A program made the position numbers and the translations under genes. From assembly GCA_032622095.1 (NCBI GenBank), contig CP136066.1, positions 129,981,917-130,045,916 on the forward strand: 64,000 nucleotides of DNA. Direction: 5' to 3'. This document shows, one piece after another, positions 50,928 through 63,009 of the stretch (position 1 is the first letter of the stretch; each line of letters begins with the position of its first letter). Source of the stretch: Siphonodentalium dalli. Lineage: Eukaryota; Mollusca; Scaphopoda; Gadilida; Siphonodentaliidae. The notes under the pieces were generated by a model. The model was not told where the DNA came from. It saw only the letters and a list, made by a program, of their open reading frames with translations, and ran no database searches.

Positions 50928-51065
50928 GCCAGGCAGCTTTTGTTTTCCATGACTTTCCATGACATTTACGGACACATATATTTTTCCATACGTTTCAAGG
51001 GCCTGGAATTTATCCCAATAAAATTGCATGACTTTCCATACCTTCCATGACCCGCAGGGACCCTG
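50928..51065 (-). repeat. TCATGGAAAGTCATGGAA-type array
   Basis: On the minus strand GTCATGGAAAGTCATGGAAA and relatives recur four to five times, with a further TTCCATGACTTTTTATGA at 50132-50149. This pattern is common in the ends of animal hAT elements. The ends are not defined here. Confidence 0.5.
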
Positions 51066-51251
51066 TTCCCCGTCAACCATATTCCTAATATGGCGCAAAT
51101 AAAGAGGGTTTAATAAACCAGAAATTGCTATGACTTTGACTGGTATTTTAAGCATGTATATCAAAAGTTCATGTACATGTATTTACATGTATTGATGTAA
51201 TTACTAAATATTCACGATGACAATTGTTCTAAGTCGTGTCCCCACTTTCCT

Positions 51252-51554
51252 TCACCATGGATATTTCATTGCTAAGATATTCATGATGTGACCGTGAATA
51301 CCATCATGTCCCATAATTTTGTGCGGGTCTATGTTAGCAAGAAGTTTCTCAACCCTGTTATCAGTGATGGATATGTCATTCATGATGGACTTTGGACTTG
51401 TAATAATACCTGGGATGGTTAATTCTAATTCTGCAGAGAAGGCCTTTTGAAACTGTTTGTTGAGTAACTCTGCATTTTGGATTTGGTCATACACCATTGT
51501 CCCATTTTTGTCATCTGGCCCACTAACAACATCACACAAAGTGGGAATTAACAT
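51252..51554 (-). pseudogene. LINE reverse-transcriptase N-terminal fragment
   Basis: The minus-strand frame of 100 codons contains NAELLNKQFQKAFSAEL, then DNRVEKLLANIDPHKIMGHDGIHGHIM. This is the conserved stretch before the palm of non-LTR retrotransposon reverse transcriptases (the N-A-x-x-x-N-x-x-F motif followed by K-x-x-G-x-D-G-I). The family is CR1-, RTE- or Jockey-like and cannot be fixed from this piece. The usual Ala/Pro of KAxGPDGI are replaced (KIMGHDGI). The catalytic YADD region and endonuclease are absent. It ends abruptly at about 51255 beside a segment repeated at 46970-47030. It lies about 0.4 kb from the SNAP25 exon, in the following intron. Confidence 0.78.
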
Positions 51555-51969
51555 AAGTGTTTAATATGAGCAGATATTTGTGCAAATCTTGCTTTATTCC
51601 ATCAATTTGACTGAAAAACTAAAGTGATGTTTATAGCAACATTTAAAATAAAAACGAAAAAATAGCTAAATAAATACTTTCAAGGCCCTTGTTCAGTTGT
51701 TTGCCTCATTGAACTTGATTCATATAGGTTCCAACAACCATGTGGAAAAATGACAGATTTCAGAAAATGAGTTTTATGTATACGTTCTGGTACACAATTT
51801 CATGGAAGCTGCCACATGTTTCCTGGTCACAATTGGTAAATGTTCCAATTCATACAATGAGAGTAACCATGGTAGTATGGGGAGATAACATTGGCAAAAA
51901 TAAGTTTGTCTCCTCCCGCCCGTATGTGTCACAACATATTGGGTTAATATTTGGGGCAGTGATACACAC

Positions 51970-52087
51970 CGTTTCCAAGGTAGCACACAAAGACCACAGC
52001 ATTTTTCCAATCCCTCCAAGTTCTTTTCAGCATCCCTCATATCTTGGTTAATTTGGTCCATGCCTTCTTCTATTCTATCCAATTGTT
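51970..52087 (-). CDS. SNAP25: SNAP-25 internal exon (t-SNARE, linker and cysteine cluster)
   Basis: This is a single coding exon, read on the minus strand from 52087 down to 51970. It is preceded by an AG acceptor (52089-52088, context TTACTAATTTCAG) and followed by a GT donor (51969-51968). The 118 bp comprise 2 bases, 38 whole codons and 2 bases. The product contains [11 protein letters not shown], then [20 protein letters not shown]. This matches the end of the first SNARE helix and the start of the palmitoylated linker of SNAP-25, the neuronal plasma-membrane t-SNARE that pairs with syntaxin and synaptobrevin in vesicle fusion. The Cys-Cys-Gly-Leu-Cys run is the membrane-anchoring cluster. 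The place of the fourth vertebrate Cys is taken by Trp, as I would expect for an invertebrate form. From memory, vertebrate SNAP25 exon 5 is also 118 bp. Flanking exons were not found here, so the introns on both sides must be large and full of repeats. Confidence 0.93.
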
Positions 52088-52271
52088 CTGAAATTAGTAA
52101 GTAGATGTAAAATGGATACGCGTAACTATGCAGGTGTTATTAAATGTACAATTGTAAGATGGGCAGAAATGAGGGCTTCAGTCACAGGAGTGAATGATCT
52201 TACTTCACAAATAAGCATGGACATTGTTCTTACTTATTCAGCCACTTGGCTGGCACCCATAGTACCATAAA

Positions 52272-53812
52272 AGAATAGTATGGATGCACAATCGACGATA
52301 GTATAGACATGTGCACTAGGGGTGTAACGATACATCGATGTATCGATGCGACTGAAATTACAGCACTGACGATACATAATTATCTCGATACACAAATTGC
52401 ATATTGTTATTACCAATTCAGGTAAGTAAGCAGCGGTCGCCACGAATGAGAAAGATTAATGTTGAATCAGTATCTAACAAAAAATTAAGGTAATCCCCCA
52501 CAATAAGTAATACAAATGATAAGCATTCCCTATTTATCACGGAGTAACAGTGAGGCCAACAGACCGAATTGTATCAATTTGCATGTGTAGACAATCCGAT
52601 GCCATCTTCTTGAAACACATTGTATTATTATATAAATAGAACAATCAGTCGCTAGTGATCCACTGATCAAAGCACAGACCTGACCTGAGTGACCTCAATT
52701 TTAATGACCTATTTCAATAGTACACCTCATGCAGCAAGTGAACGACTTTGTCAATAACATTTTGTTTACAGCCGGTGGCAAACCTTTGATGTGTGCTATT
52801 GCAACAATTTTATTTCACTGTTAACCAGAGTGATGCAGCTGCTATAGTCTCAACCTGTATCATATCAATCTAAATGTATGTTATTCCCGTGTCACGTAAA
52901 CACTGCATGGACACTGCACTCTGTGCACTGGCCCATGTGGGTTGCTGAGCAATTGTTAAACCCCCCAGTTCCCGTTATAAAGTTGACAACTTGACATGAA
53001 TAATTAATATAAAGCCCCTCCCATTTAACTGTCAATCTCGTGACATTGACTGAGATTTTCGGAGACGACGTTCCTCATTGGTCAACAGGTAATGTTTGTA
53101 CTCTCTAATTAATTTTGTTCATACAACGCAGTGCAACAATGGGCTCAATATCGGCATCTTTATGCTTCCCGGCTCGATGGGATATCACTGATAGTCGATA
53201 CATCGACGAGGTTTAAATTTTGTTTTCCTTCTTAGACAATACAATACAAGTTGCAACAACAAATATTTTAGATGAACATCTAGTACACACATTTTAGCGA
53301 GTTTATGTAGGCCTACCTGTAGCCATGCAAGCACATACCCACCTGTCGTTGTCACTATATATCAGTGTATATACAGTCCGTATAAAGACTCGGCAATATC
53401 GCTATAATTTTAGGTATATAAAGTAAAATCGCGATACGTATCGTATCGTGACCTCTGTATCTCGATAAACCCCATACCCCGTATTGTTACACCCTTACTG
53501 TGCACAATCAATGATAGTATGGGAGCACAAACAATGATAGTATGGGAGCACAATCAATGATAGTATGGGAGCACAATCGATGATAGTATCAGAGCACAAT
53601 CGATGTATTATGGGAGCACAATCGATGATAGTATGGGAGCACAAACAATGATAGTATGGGAGCACAATCAATGATAGTATGGGAGCACAATCGATGTATT
53701 ATGGGAGCACAATCGATGATAGTATGGGAGCACAATCAATGATAGTATGGGAGCACAATCGATGATAGTATGGGAGCACAATCGATGATAATATGGATCC
53801 ACAGTCCATGCT
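52272..53812 (+). repeat. 24-bp minisatellite split by a hAT element
   Basis: GCACAATCGATGATAGTATG with GGA repeats about a dozen times at 53498-53812, with unit variants (AATCAATG, AAACAATG, a shortened GATGTATTATG). One or two units lie left of the hAT element (52272-52316). The array is within the intron that precedes the SNAP25 exon. Confidence 0.85.
52317..53497. mobile_element. hAT-type element inside a minisatellite
   Basis: TAGGGGTGTAACGATACA (left) and GTATTGTTACACCCTTA (right) are inverted ends typical of animal hAT elements. They are flanked by ATGTGCAC (52309-52316) and CTGTGCAC (53498-53505), an 8-bp duplication with one mismatch. Both subterminal zones have CGATACAT / ATCGATG motifs. 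The 1181-bp interior has no recognised gene. It ends about 230 bp upstream of the SNAP25 exon acceptor. Confidence 0.85.
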
Positions 53813-53918
53813 AAAAATTGTAATGAATGGATATATCTGAAGTTTTTTGCGGACATTCAAATCATTGAAATTTTCAAAAGCATTTTCAATGCATTTTCTT
53901 TTCTTTAAGACCATGTTA

Positions 53919-54007
53919 TTAACCCTTTGATGACAGAAGCTGTGCTGGTGTAGCATTAAAGATCATGTTCCTGTGCATTCTCTTATATATAAGAGAATGC
54001 ATTGGCT
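53919..54007. mobile_element. Left end of a further TTAA MITE
   Basis: TTAACCCTTTGATGACAG begins at 53919 and leads to the hairpin ending AATGCATTGGC, where the next MITE enters. Its right end is uncertain; CCAGGGTTAA near 54411-54420 is a candidate. Confidence 0.5.
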
Positions 54008-54011
54008 TTAA

Positions 54012-54361
54012 CCCTTTCAGTGCCAGGTCCGGCATATATAAGAGAATGCATTGGCCTAACAATTTTTCATCATTTTTTTTACAATTTTAATAATTTTTTC
54101 TTATATTCTTTAACAGACTTATTTTGTAAGTTAAGTGCCAGGGAATCTCATGTTTTTCATGGGCATCAAAATTCTTACTATGAATAATTGGTGATAGTTT
54201 TGAGTTATAACATGCCCCTAAGGTTTTATCCAGTTTGTTTTTAAATTCGCTATAGCATGCTTAAGCATACCCAAAAAAAATCATTATTTTTTATTTTTTT
54301 TAGGGCCGATTTTACAGACCGTAATTAGGGCTGATGAGATCGGCCCCTGGCACTGAAAGGG
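54012..54361. mobile_element. TTAA MITE (piggyBac-like), 350 bp
   Basis: CCCTTTCAGTGCCAGG and CCTGGCACTGAAAGGG ends, with TTAA at 54008-54011 and 54362-54365. The right part has a split GGGCCGAT...ATCGGCCC palindrome. It is inserted into another TTAACCCTTTGATGACAG-ended piece that begins at 53919 and holds the short hairpin TCTCTTATATATAAGAGA (about 53977-53996). Confidence 0.75.
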
Positions 54362-55101
54362 TTAATACAAGATCAACGTTAATATGCGTTTTTGCTAAAT
54401 TTAAGGAATATCCAGGGTTAATAGGTCAAATTTTGAGGAAAATCATCTACTCAGAATAATTACACTGTCAGACCACCAACCTTGATAATATATAGTCTAG
54501 ACCATGCCCAGTGATATCATATAATCAAAAGCAATAACATTTTATAAAGTGATGTGAAACACTCCGGTCGAGTGATCAAATAAAAGTGGAAAACAATCTT
54601 GCCCAAAGTAGTAATTTTTACAAATATTATATCCAATTTGACAACACAGACCATCATAAATTAAATGCAGTGACCCTCGATGGCGAAATCTTTTACGTTA
54701 GTTTATCAACGATAGATGCGTCCCGAATCAGGTAGTAAACAAGACAGTCAAAGACTGTGGGGTCGCTCACCAGACTGCAAAGACTGATAAGACTGGGACT
54801 CTGGAGACCACAACAGTCAGAACTTTTCATAATCACTTTAAAAGAATTAGATCTAAACAGGATATGTGGCTAGAGAGGCTTCATGTATGTAGATCAGTGA
54901 ATATCTACCTATAAATTACCAACTGTACACTACTGATCACCCCCCTCCTCCTCCTCCAGCTCAACATGTCCCCTCCCAACCGGGCTCCAGACTCCCAAGT
55001 CTTAGGTTGGAATTTCACAACCGACATCTCAAACTTTCTCAATTGTTGGAAATTTCCAATCTCACAAGCGCCTTTTTATAAAACCATTTAGACATGTTTA
55101 A

Positions 55102-57437
55102 CTCTTTGATTGCCAGGGGCCGATATTATCGGCCCAAATTTCGGGTCGGTAAATTGCCAGGGCCGATATTATCGGCCATAATTGTAACCGTTATTATTTT
55201 GATCACAACTGTATGACAATAATAAAAGTTTTTCAAGTTTCATAGAATTATTGTTTTAATTGTTTCTAATTAAATTCTGCAGTATATATCTGATTTTGAA
55301 TCCTTTTTAAGACGTTTGAAAATTAAAATAATGAAATAAGTTTGTAAACAAAATGTAAGATCCGCAGTCGGAAATCCAAAATGGCCGACAATTTCAGAAA
55401 AATATTTTTAGACAATTATTTATATGAAAGATCTGCATTTTACCAATGCATTAACTAATTTAAACATGATAGTATGACAACCTGACATTACAATAAAGAT
55501 TATGTGTACTTTAGATAGTTTTATTAGTTTTTTTTAATAGTCAAAATTGCCGTTTTTGCTGAATGAATCACCTATTTTTCAAGGTAAAAATGTAATTCAC
55601 TAAAACAAACGGCGTGATTATAAACTCCCACAGGCCCCAGCGTGCCTCAGTGACAGTTTAGACCACATGCATATGTGTCATTTTTGTTATTTTATTTATA
55701 GCACAATGATGGTAAGCTTGTAGTTATAGATTTAATTATATATCACAATTTTTGTTTTGTTTTTTGACAGTCAAAATTGCCATTTTCCTCAATTAAAAAA
55801 CCTAGCTATTTTCGTAGTAAACTGTCGCAACTAAAGTCTATATCGGCTCCTGCATTGTGTAGCTCCTCACATAGCTATACCAGAACTAGACCCTAATTTA
55901 CTCTTACAAGTTTTTAAAATGAGAAAGACAGTAGAAAGATTTATCAGATCATCATCGTCTCAGAAAACCAGTTTTGAATACAGCAGGTTGTGGGCCATTT
56001 TTCAATGGGATTTTTGCAAAAAAAATCCTTATTTGGAGTTATTTCCCTTGGGTGACAAGGAGTTATGCCCCTTAATAATATTCACCCGCAATTCTTTGGC
56101 TAATCACCTACATACATGTCCTTGATATTTGAAACATTATTTCATAAGAAGAAGACTATTATTGTATCATACTTTTCCACAATAAAATCAGTTTTCTCAT
56201 AAATTCTCCGACAATTTAGGTGTAAAATTAGCTCGGCAACGAAAGAGTTAACTCTTTCGTTGCCGAGCTAATTTTACACCTAAATTGCCGGAGAATTTAT
56301 GAGAAAACTGATTTTATTGTGGAAAAGTATGATACCATAATAGTCTTCTTCTTATGAAATAATGTTTCAAATATCAAGGACATGTATGTAGGTGATTAGC
56401 CAAAGAATTGCAGGTGAATATTTTGCCGAAGAATATTCACGAGAATTAAGGGGCATAACTCCTTGTCACCCAAGGGAAATAACTCCAAATAAGGATTTGT
56501 TTGCAATAATCCAATTGAAAAATGGCCCACAACCTGCTATATTCAATATTGGTTTTCTGAGACAGTATTCCAACGATGATGATCTGATAAATCTTTCTAC
56601 TGTCTTTCTCATTTAAAAACTTGTAAGAATAAATTAGGGTCTAGTTCTGGTATAGCTGGACCATATGTGAGGAGCTACACAATGCAGGAGCCGATTTAGA
56701 CTTTAGTTGCGACAGTTTACTACGAAAATAGCTAGGTTTTTTAATTGAGGAAAATGGCAATTTTGACTGTCAAAAAACAAAACAAAACTTGTGATATATA
56801 ATTAAATCTCTAACTACAAGCTTATCATCATTGTGCTATAAATAAAATAACAAAAAGGACACATATGCATTATCTAAACTGTCACTGAGGCACGCTGGGG
56901 CCTGTGGGAGTTTATAATCACGCCGTTTGATTTAGTGAATTGCGTTTTTTTACCTTGAAAAATAGGTGATTCATTCAGCAAAAACGGCAATTTTGACTAT
57001 TAAAAAAACTAATATAACAATCTAAAGTACACATAATCTTTATTGTAATGTCAGGTTGTCATACTATCATGTTTAAATTAGTTAATGCATTGGTAAAATA
57101 CAGATCTTTCATATAAATAATTGTCTAAAAATATTTTTCTGAAAATGTCGGCCATTTTGGATTTCCGACTGCGGATCTTACATTTTTTTTACAAACTTAT
57201 TTCATTATTTTAATTTTCAAACGTCTTAAAAAGGATTAAAAATTCAGATATATACTGCAGAATTTAATTAGAAACAATTAAAACAATAATTTTATGAAAC
57301 TTGAAAAACTTTTTTATTATTGTCATACAGTTGTGATCAAAATAATTACGGTTACAATTATGGCCGATAATATCGGCCCTGGCAATTTACCAACCGGACA
57401 TTTGGGCCGATAATATCGGCCCCTGGCAATCAAAGAG
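55102..57437. mobile_element. Giant palindrome: two piggyBac-like TTAA elements tail to tail
   Basis: The two arms (55102-56247, 1146 bp; 56252-57437, 1186 bp) are near-perfect inverted copies meeting at a central TTAA (56248-56251). Outer ends are CTCTTTGATTGCCAGGGGCC and inner ends are CTCTTTCGTTGCCGAGC. Each arm is thus itself bounded by TTAA plus CTCTTTnnTTGCC inverted ends, as in a piggyBac-type element. TTAA also flanks the whole unit (55098-55101 and 57438-57441). The outer ends include GGCCGATATTATCGGCC, a palindrome shared with the short TTAA MITEs here. The frame at 55919-56125 and its mirror are unrecognised and probably not coding. Confidence 0.78.
56190..56309. repeat. Centre of the palindrome, spacer-free
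   Basis: The two arms abut with no spacer around the TTAA at 56248-56251. GAAAGAGTTAACTCTTTC sits at the dyad and the match extends outward through GGTGTAAAATTAGC / GCTAATTTTACACC. Such a spacer-free palindrome would extrude as a cruciform and is normally unstable. Confidence 0.8.
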
Positions 57438-59326
57438 TTAAAGCCCAATTATCCATGGACCCAAAAACACTATATATATGTCAGATTAATCAGTCAGGTA
57501 GTTCAAAGATAGATGTTTTAATGAATTGTGTATTTTAATGATTTTATTAGACACAAAAGTCTTAAGTGACCCATAGCCCCGTCATTTCATAACGGGTTGA
57601 CCTCATGTTAACAAATCTGAATCTCAGTCACTAAAGGATCCTCCATACTATATATAAGCTAAATAGTCTAACCTCTCTTGAGAAGACATTTTAAGTTTAA
57701 CTATAGAGACATACAGTTTAATATGTCCCTGTCTGAATAAATTTGAATCCCAGACACCAAAGAACCCTTCATACTAAATATCAGTAATATAAACCTGATG
57801 GTCCGTGTGAAGGAAGCATATTAAGAGGAAAAATGTCCTTTGCTTGGCCCCTATTTGACCAGGTGACCCATTTGAACAAATCTGAACTACAGTCACCAAA
57901 GGACCCTTCATACCAAATATGAACCCATTCAACCTGATGGTACATGAGAAGTCGTTTTTAAGAATTACTATGGAGGGCAAGAGTTATGGCCCTGGCTTCA
58001 CAACCATTTGACAGAGTGACCTCATTTGAACAAATCTGAATGTGAGTCACCTAGGGAACATCCACACCAAATATGAACCCATTCAGTCTTATGAGAAGAT
58101 GTTCAAAGAAATGTTGAGCCAGTGACCCCATTTGAACAAATCTGAACCCCAGTCACCCAAGGTCCCTCCGTACCAAATATAAGCTAAATCGGCCCAATAT
58201 GTTTTTAGAAGAAGTCATTCTAAGAATTACTATGAGTTATGGCCCTGGTTTCTCAACTAATTGACCGGGTGACCTCATTTGAACAAATCTGAACACCAGT
58301 CACCCAAGGACCCTCCATACCAAATATTAGCTAAATCGGCCCAATGGTTCTGGACAAGAAGTCGTTGTAAGAATTACTATGGAGGAATAGAGTTATGGCC
58401 CTGGTTTCGCAACTATTTGACCCAGTGACCTCATTTGAACAAATCTGAATGAGAGTCACCTAGGAAACATCCACACCAAATATGAACCAATTCGGTTCCA
58501 GAGGAGTAGATGTTCAAAGAATTGTTGACGGATGGACGGACGAGGAGTGATGACTATAGCTCCAATGGAGACTTCGTCTCAGGTGAGCTAATAATTACAA
58601 TTGAGCGCAGTTCAGAATTGCAACCAATTTTGGTGTGGTAACGTGGAGTACCCCAATGGATATTATAACGGTGTTTTTAATTTAAAAAAAGATTTGTGTT
58701 AAATTGAGCAAGGAGTTTAAATTTAACCTTTTTAAAAATAAAAATGTGCATGAAGCGCACAAAGGGGCTGCCACTGTCTAAGATGTAAATGCCACATGCC
58801 AGTTTCAGCTAGTAATTGATAAATTGCCTAATTATTATAGATAACCCCTATATGATCCCATTCAATCTTATAGTTCTGAAGATGACTATAGCTCTATCTG
58901 AGCTTTTTGTCTCTGAGGCACTAAAATCTTTGAGGTACAATTACAACATATGATCCATTCTTGTCAGTGACTTTTCCAGTCTAATTATTACATAGAAACG
59001 GTTAATAAACTGCAATGACAGATCAATACCAGAACATTATAGATACTTCCTACTTGATAATAATACAACAAGAAACTACTATTCTCATAAAAATATTTGA
59101 TGGAGCGACAGCCATCAACGTCAGACAAGTAGAAACAATTGAAACCCCTGAGGAAATCATGGTAAAACTGATGGCATTGGAAAGTTGTGATTCCTGTGCT
59201 GAGAAATTGCAATCAATAGGTGTTTATCTGAACAGACAGGAACACCATTCTTCACTCTGGACATATGTCTAATTACAACGTACTTTTAATTTTACATTCA
59301 TGGAGAGGGATATTTGCTGAATTAAT

Positions 59327-62300
59327 TGAAAGTGTTAATGACACTGTAGCTCAACTTGGAGAGGGGATAATTTAACGTGTAATCTAGAGGTCACCCCCGA
59401 TTATCCATATGAAGTTTGGTGATGATCAGAATTTTATGGCCGATTGACCCCAAAATGACTCGTTTCCCATCTTCATGTCTATGCTATTAAACATCCATGA
59501 AAAATTTCATGATGATCCGAGAAAAGGAACGACCTGTAGCCCGTGCCAAAGGACTTAGTCATGCAAAGAGTAAAATTCAAGATGACTGCCAGTGGCCATG
59601 TTTTATGGCCGAATGACCCCAAAATGACTCGTTCCCATTTACATGTCAATATTAACATCCACGACAAGCTTCATGATGATCAGATGCAAGGCTCAAAATA
59701 AGTGGCCGTTCATGGTCAATGTCCGGCGAAAAATGGCCTATGACCGGCGCACTTTTGTATCTGTCGGACATTCTGTCTGATGCAAAATATGCTAATCATC
59801 TTCCATTTTCTATTAGTTGAAGTTTTTAATTTAATTCAAAGAGTCATTAGCCTAATTAATGTGAAAATTATGCTCACAAAAGGCATCAATCTGGAGTCAA
59901 TCATGGGCAACTAAAAATATGAATAACATCGCTAAATTAACGAAGTTACGGACTACCTCGAAAATAGGGAACATTAAACGAGTATAAATCCAAGTCTTTT
60001 TGGCTTACGGTCCATGTTTATTGACTCAATTTTATATGTGAAGGGTTGTAGGTTAATACAATTTAAATGAGTTTGTACATAATATGACAAGTGATTGTTT
60101 CATTCTGTAAGATCAAATTCTATATTTTGTAGTTATATTTGATAGGTAGGCATTAAAATGTGTAACACTAGTATGGATTCAAACATTGAGCTTTTGTAAG
60201 AACTGGGCGGTTGGGGATATTTTTAGCAGGTTGAATATTGTTCACATACAGGGAACTTATGCTTCGATACAGTATGCTATTATCGGATAACCACTGCAAG
60301 GGAGTGATCTCTAAATAGTCACTTATATCATACCGCACAAGTATCACATAACAGCCTTCCTGGCTCATTATAATATTGTTGTTCTAAGATCAGTGGCAAG
60401 GTGACTTCTTAATCTGATTTTGGGAGACTCTTTAATATCTATCTGCTATTTTGTAATACTCAGGCACCTGGGAGCCAATATCCTGTCAACATTGATATAG
60501 TCACTAGTCACCTTTTTGATCCAGCTGGATTCAGTTCTTTCCTACATAATACATTGACAGGCTTCATGTACAAAGTGAGAAACGTTTCAGCAGTATGGAC
60601 CTATATATAGTTTTTAAAAAAAATCCCTACCTACTTAAATGTACCTGGAATTTTTTGGCTTCGTAACTGGAAACAAACAAGTTTTTTGTTGGGTCTATAA
60701 TGCCAGGGTTTCAGCAAGGGGGATTTTAATGAGTCCGTATTGGGGAAACATATAACTCGATGGGAAGACCATGGTTTGTCCTGTTGGGCGAAATTTTTGT
60801 CATTTGTCACTGAAAAGTAGCCATTTCCTTGCACCTGAGATAATCACAAAGCAATCCAAAGCTAAGTATGTTACGCAAGTCGATCATTTCCGTGGGTGCA
60901 TTAATTGTGTTGATGGTATCCAGATCATTAATCATGTAATTACGCAAGTAAGACTGCCGTCTGAGTGAAGACTAAATAAATGAACAAGCTACGAGCTACA
61001 GCGTTTACAAATTTATAACTTACAATAAGATTCCGACAGGTATAATTGTACTAAACACTAAAAAGTGTCTATGCATTGACCAATAATACCTAGCAAGGAG
61101 AATTGAATTAAGTATTTCCTAGAATTTCAAGTAGCTTCCGTGAAAATGAAACTTAAAGGATATATTCTGTCAATCGTAAAATTATTTGTGCACTGTGACA
61201 TCATACTGCAGGGTTTATCTACAGGGGATATTTATAGCGGCGTATAAAATGTGAATGGTAGCGAAATCTTTCGAACGAAATCGGAATGCGTAGCTTGTTC
61301 AATAGTCTGCATTAGTCCAACAACTATAGTGACGACCGCTGCTACAGAACAGAGTTTTAGCCAACGTGTTATAAAATATAATTGAGTTTTGGCGGGAAAT
61401 GTGAACACGTGCATCGTTGTAAAATAGTAAAATCAAAATGAATTGCAGAATATGAACTCTGCAGAGGGACCCATTAATTATATAGTACCAAAGCATGGGA
61501 TTTCGGAGCATCATTAGTTTCATCCATGGAAATCCTGTGCACAAAAATCTCCCGACTCAGCAGTTCGACATTCTTTGATCAAATTATGTAATTGTACCAT
61601 AGCAAGGAATCTCAGGGCGTGAGTAGTTTCATCCACGGAAATCCCGTGCACAAAAATATCCGTACTCAGCACTCCGACATTCTTTGATGTCACCGTGACA
61701 TGTATTACGCTGTGTATATATCGTCGCTATTTCAATGCACACCAACCATTACGTTGTAGTTTTGGCACTTTTATTTCAAAGGGTTATACCTGTACCAGTA
61801 ACACACTGTGCGCAATTGACCCGCTTTTTCACCAGTATTCTGTTTAACCCCCCGAACTCCAGTTGCAGCCGGATTTTTTACAGCATACTGCTATTGACTT
61901 TTGGAACATGTATGAATCAAACAGATCATCTGCGAGGGGAATGAGGCCGTCCTACAGATGCTGAGCCGTACTATTAACGGAAACCCTGATGATGCACTGT
62001 GATTGACATTGTATATCACATTGTAGATCATTGTATAAATTTGCAGGCGAGCTATAACTTAACTGTACTGTAAGTGGGTCACACATAGACATTTTTCCAT
62101 TTTATTTGAGATTTTATTCAATTAATAATTAAACGCATAAAGTTATGAATGATATTTGACATTGAATTGTCCTGCGATTACATCAATAATAAAGAACCAT
62201 CGACTGTTAGTTTGAGCCTTGATCAGATGAACGCTTTGGCTTGTAGCCCATACTAATGGATTGAATTTTGAAATCGACGATGGCTGCTGGTGGCCATGTT

Positions 62301-62789
62301 TTTTTGCCCAATGACCCCAAAATGTCTCGTTCATATCTACATGTAAATGTCAACAGCCATGACAAATTTCATAATGATCCGTCCAAAGGTACAACTTGTA
62401 GCCCGTGCCAAAGGATTTAGTCATGCAAAGAGTCAAATCCAAGATGGCTGCCAGTGGCCATGTTTTTTGGCCGAATGACCCCTAATTGACTTGTTCCCAT
62501 TTACATGTCAATATTATCATGATGATCAGACAAACAGTACGGCCTGTGCTAATGGATTGAACTTCCAAATCCGAGATGGCCAATGGCAGCCATGTTTTTA
62601 CACTGAATTTCCACAAAATGAATCGTTCCCATCAACATGTCAATGTCAACAGCAATGACAAATTTCATAATGATCAGATCAAAGTTGCAAACTGTAGCCC
62701 CTGTTGACGGAGGTCTCCACGCATGACGCACACACGGACGACGGATACCAATCCATGACAATAGCTCAAATTCAAACTGAGCTATTTTA
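59327..62789. mobile_element. Helentron/DINE-like element, family C copy 3, interrupted
   Basis: The GAAAGTGTTAATGACAC start and core units (59327-59686) continue after the 2.5-kb insertion at 62222. The copy ends in CACACACGGACGACGG and AGCTCAAATTCAAACTGAGC. A partial further unit follows (62795-63000). Confidence 0.68.
59687..62221. mobile_element. 2.5-kb element with perfect ATCAGATG duplication (P- or hAT-like)
   Basis: Inverted ends CAAGGCTCAAA and TTTGAGCCTTG are flanked by a perfect 8-bp duplication, ATCAGATG (59679-59686 and 62222-62229), inside a family C element. The left 200 bp (59780-59980) resemble 39480-39690, which lies just before the THAP start codon. This suggests a P-element-type parent rather than hAT, though 8 bp fits both. 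Short frames at 60168-60368, 60631-60834 and 60771-60968 are unrecognised. A direct repeat of about 90 bp is present (61498-61590 and 61607-61698). Confidence 0.78.
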
Positions 62790-63009
62790 ACAATGGATAT
62801 CACCTGTGGGGTGTGCCAAATTATTTAGTCTTACAAAGATTACTGCTGCCTGGCCGGCTGAATGATTTTCAAAAAAATTCAGCAAATTTGCTGGCTCCCA
62901 TCTAGTGGCCACCCCAAAGATCCATACTAAGTTTGTTGACGATCGGATGAGGGATGTGGTCTGTACAGTGTGTCAAAGGATTTAGTCATACAAAGAGAAA
63001 AATATTTGT

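Larger units (their letters stand above)
54738..58591. mobile_element. Helentron/DINE-like element, family A copy 3, interrupted
   Basis: Bases 54738-55097 and 57442-58591 together make one family A copy. The 5' part has the PolyC/CTCC stretch and GCCCAATTATCCATGGACCC. This is followed by about six core units with CATTTGAACAAATCTGAA, a short ACGG tract (58527-58545) and the CTAA tail. It is split at a TTAA by the palindromic piggyBac-like pair. The last core units are partly deleted. Confidence 0.65.

Noticed and set aside
51740-52051. 103-codon plus-strand frame
   Set aside because: It is antisense to the SNAP25 exon and its intron; no protein similarity is seen.
52272-53812. CRISPR-like array
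   Set aside because: Units are contiguous with no unique spacers, and the context is animal nuclear DNA.
53668-53956. Repetitive peptide-like frames (YYHRLCSH repeats)
   Set aside because: Translation of the 24-bp minisatellite; unit variants shift the frame.
58988-59272. Possible further exon (85-codon plus frame)
   Set aside because: It does not resemble SNAP-25, lies on the opposite strand, and overlaps a minus frame. No splice sites or known domain support it.
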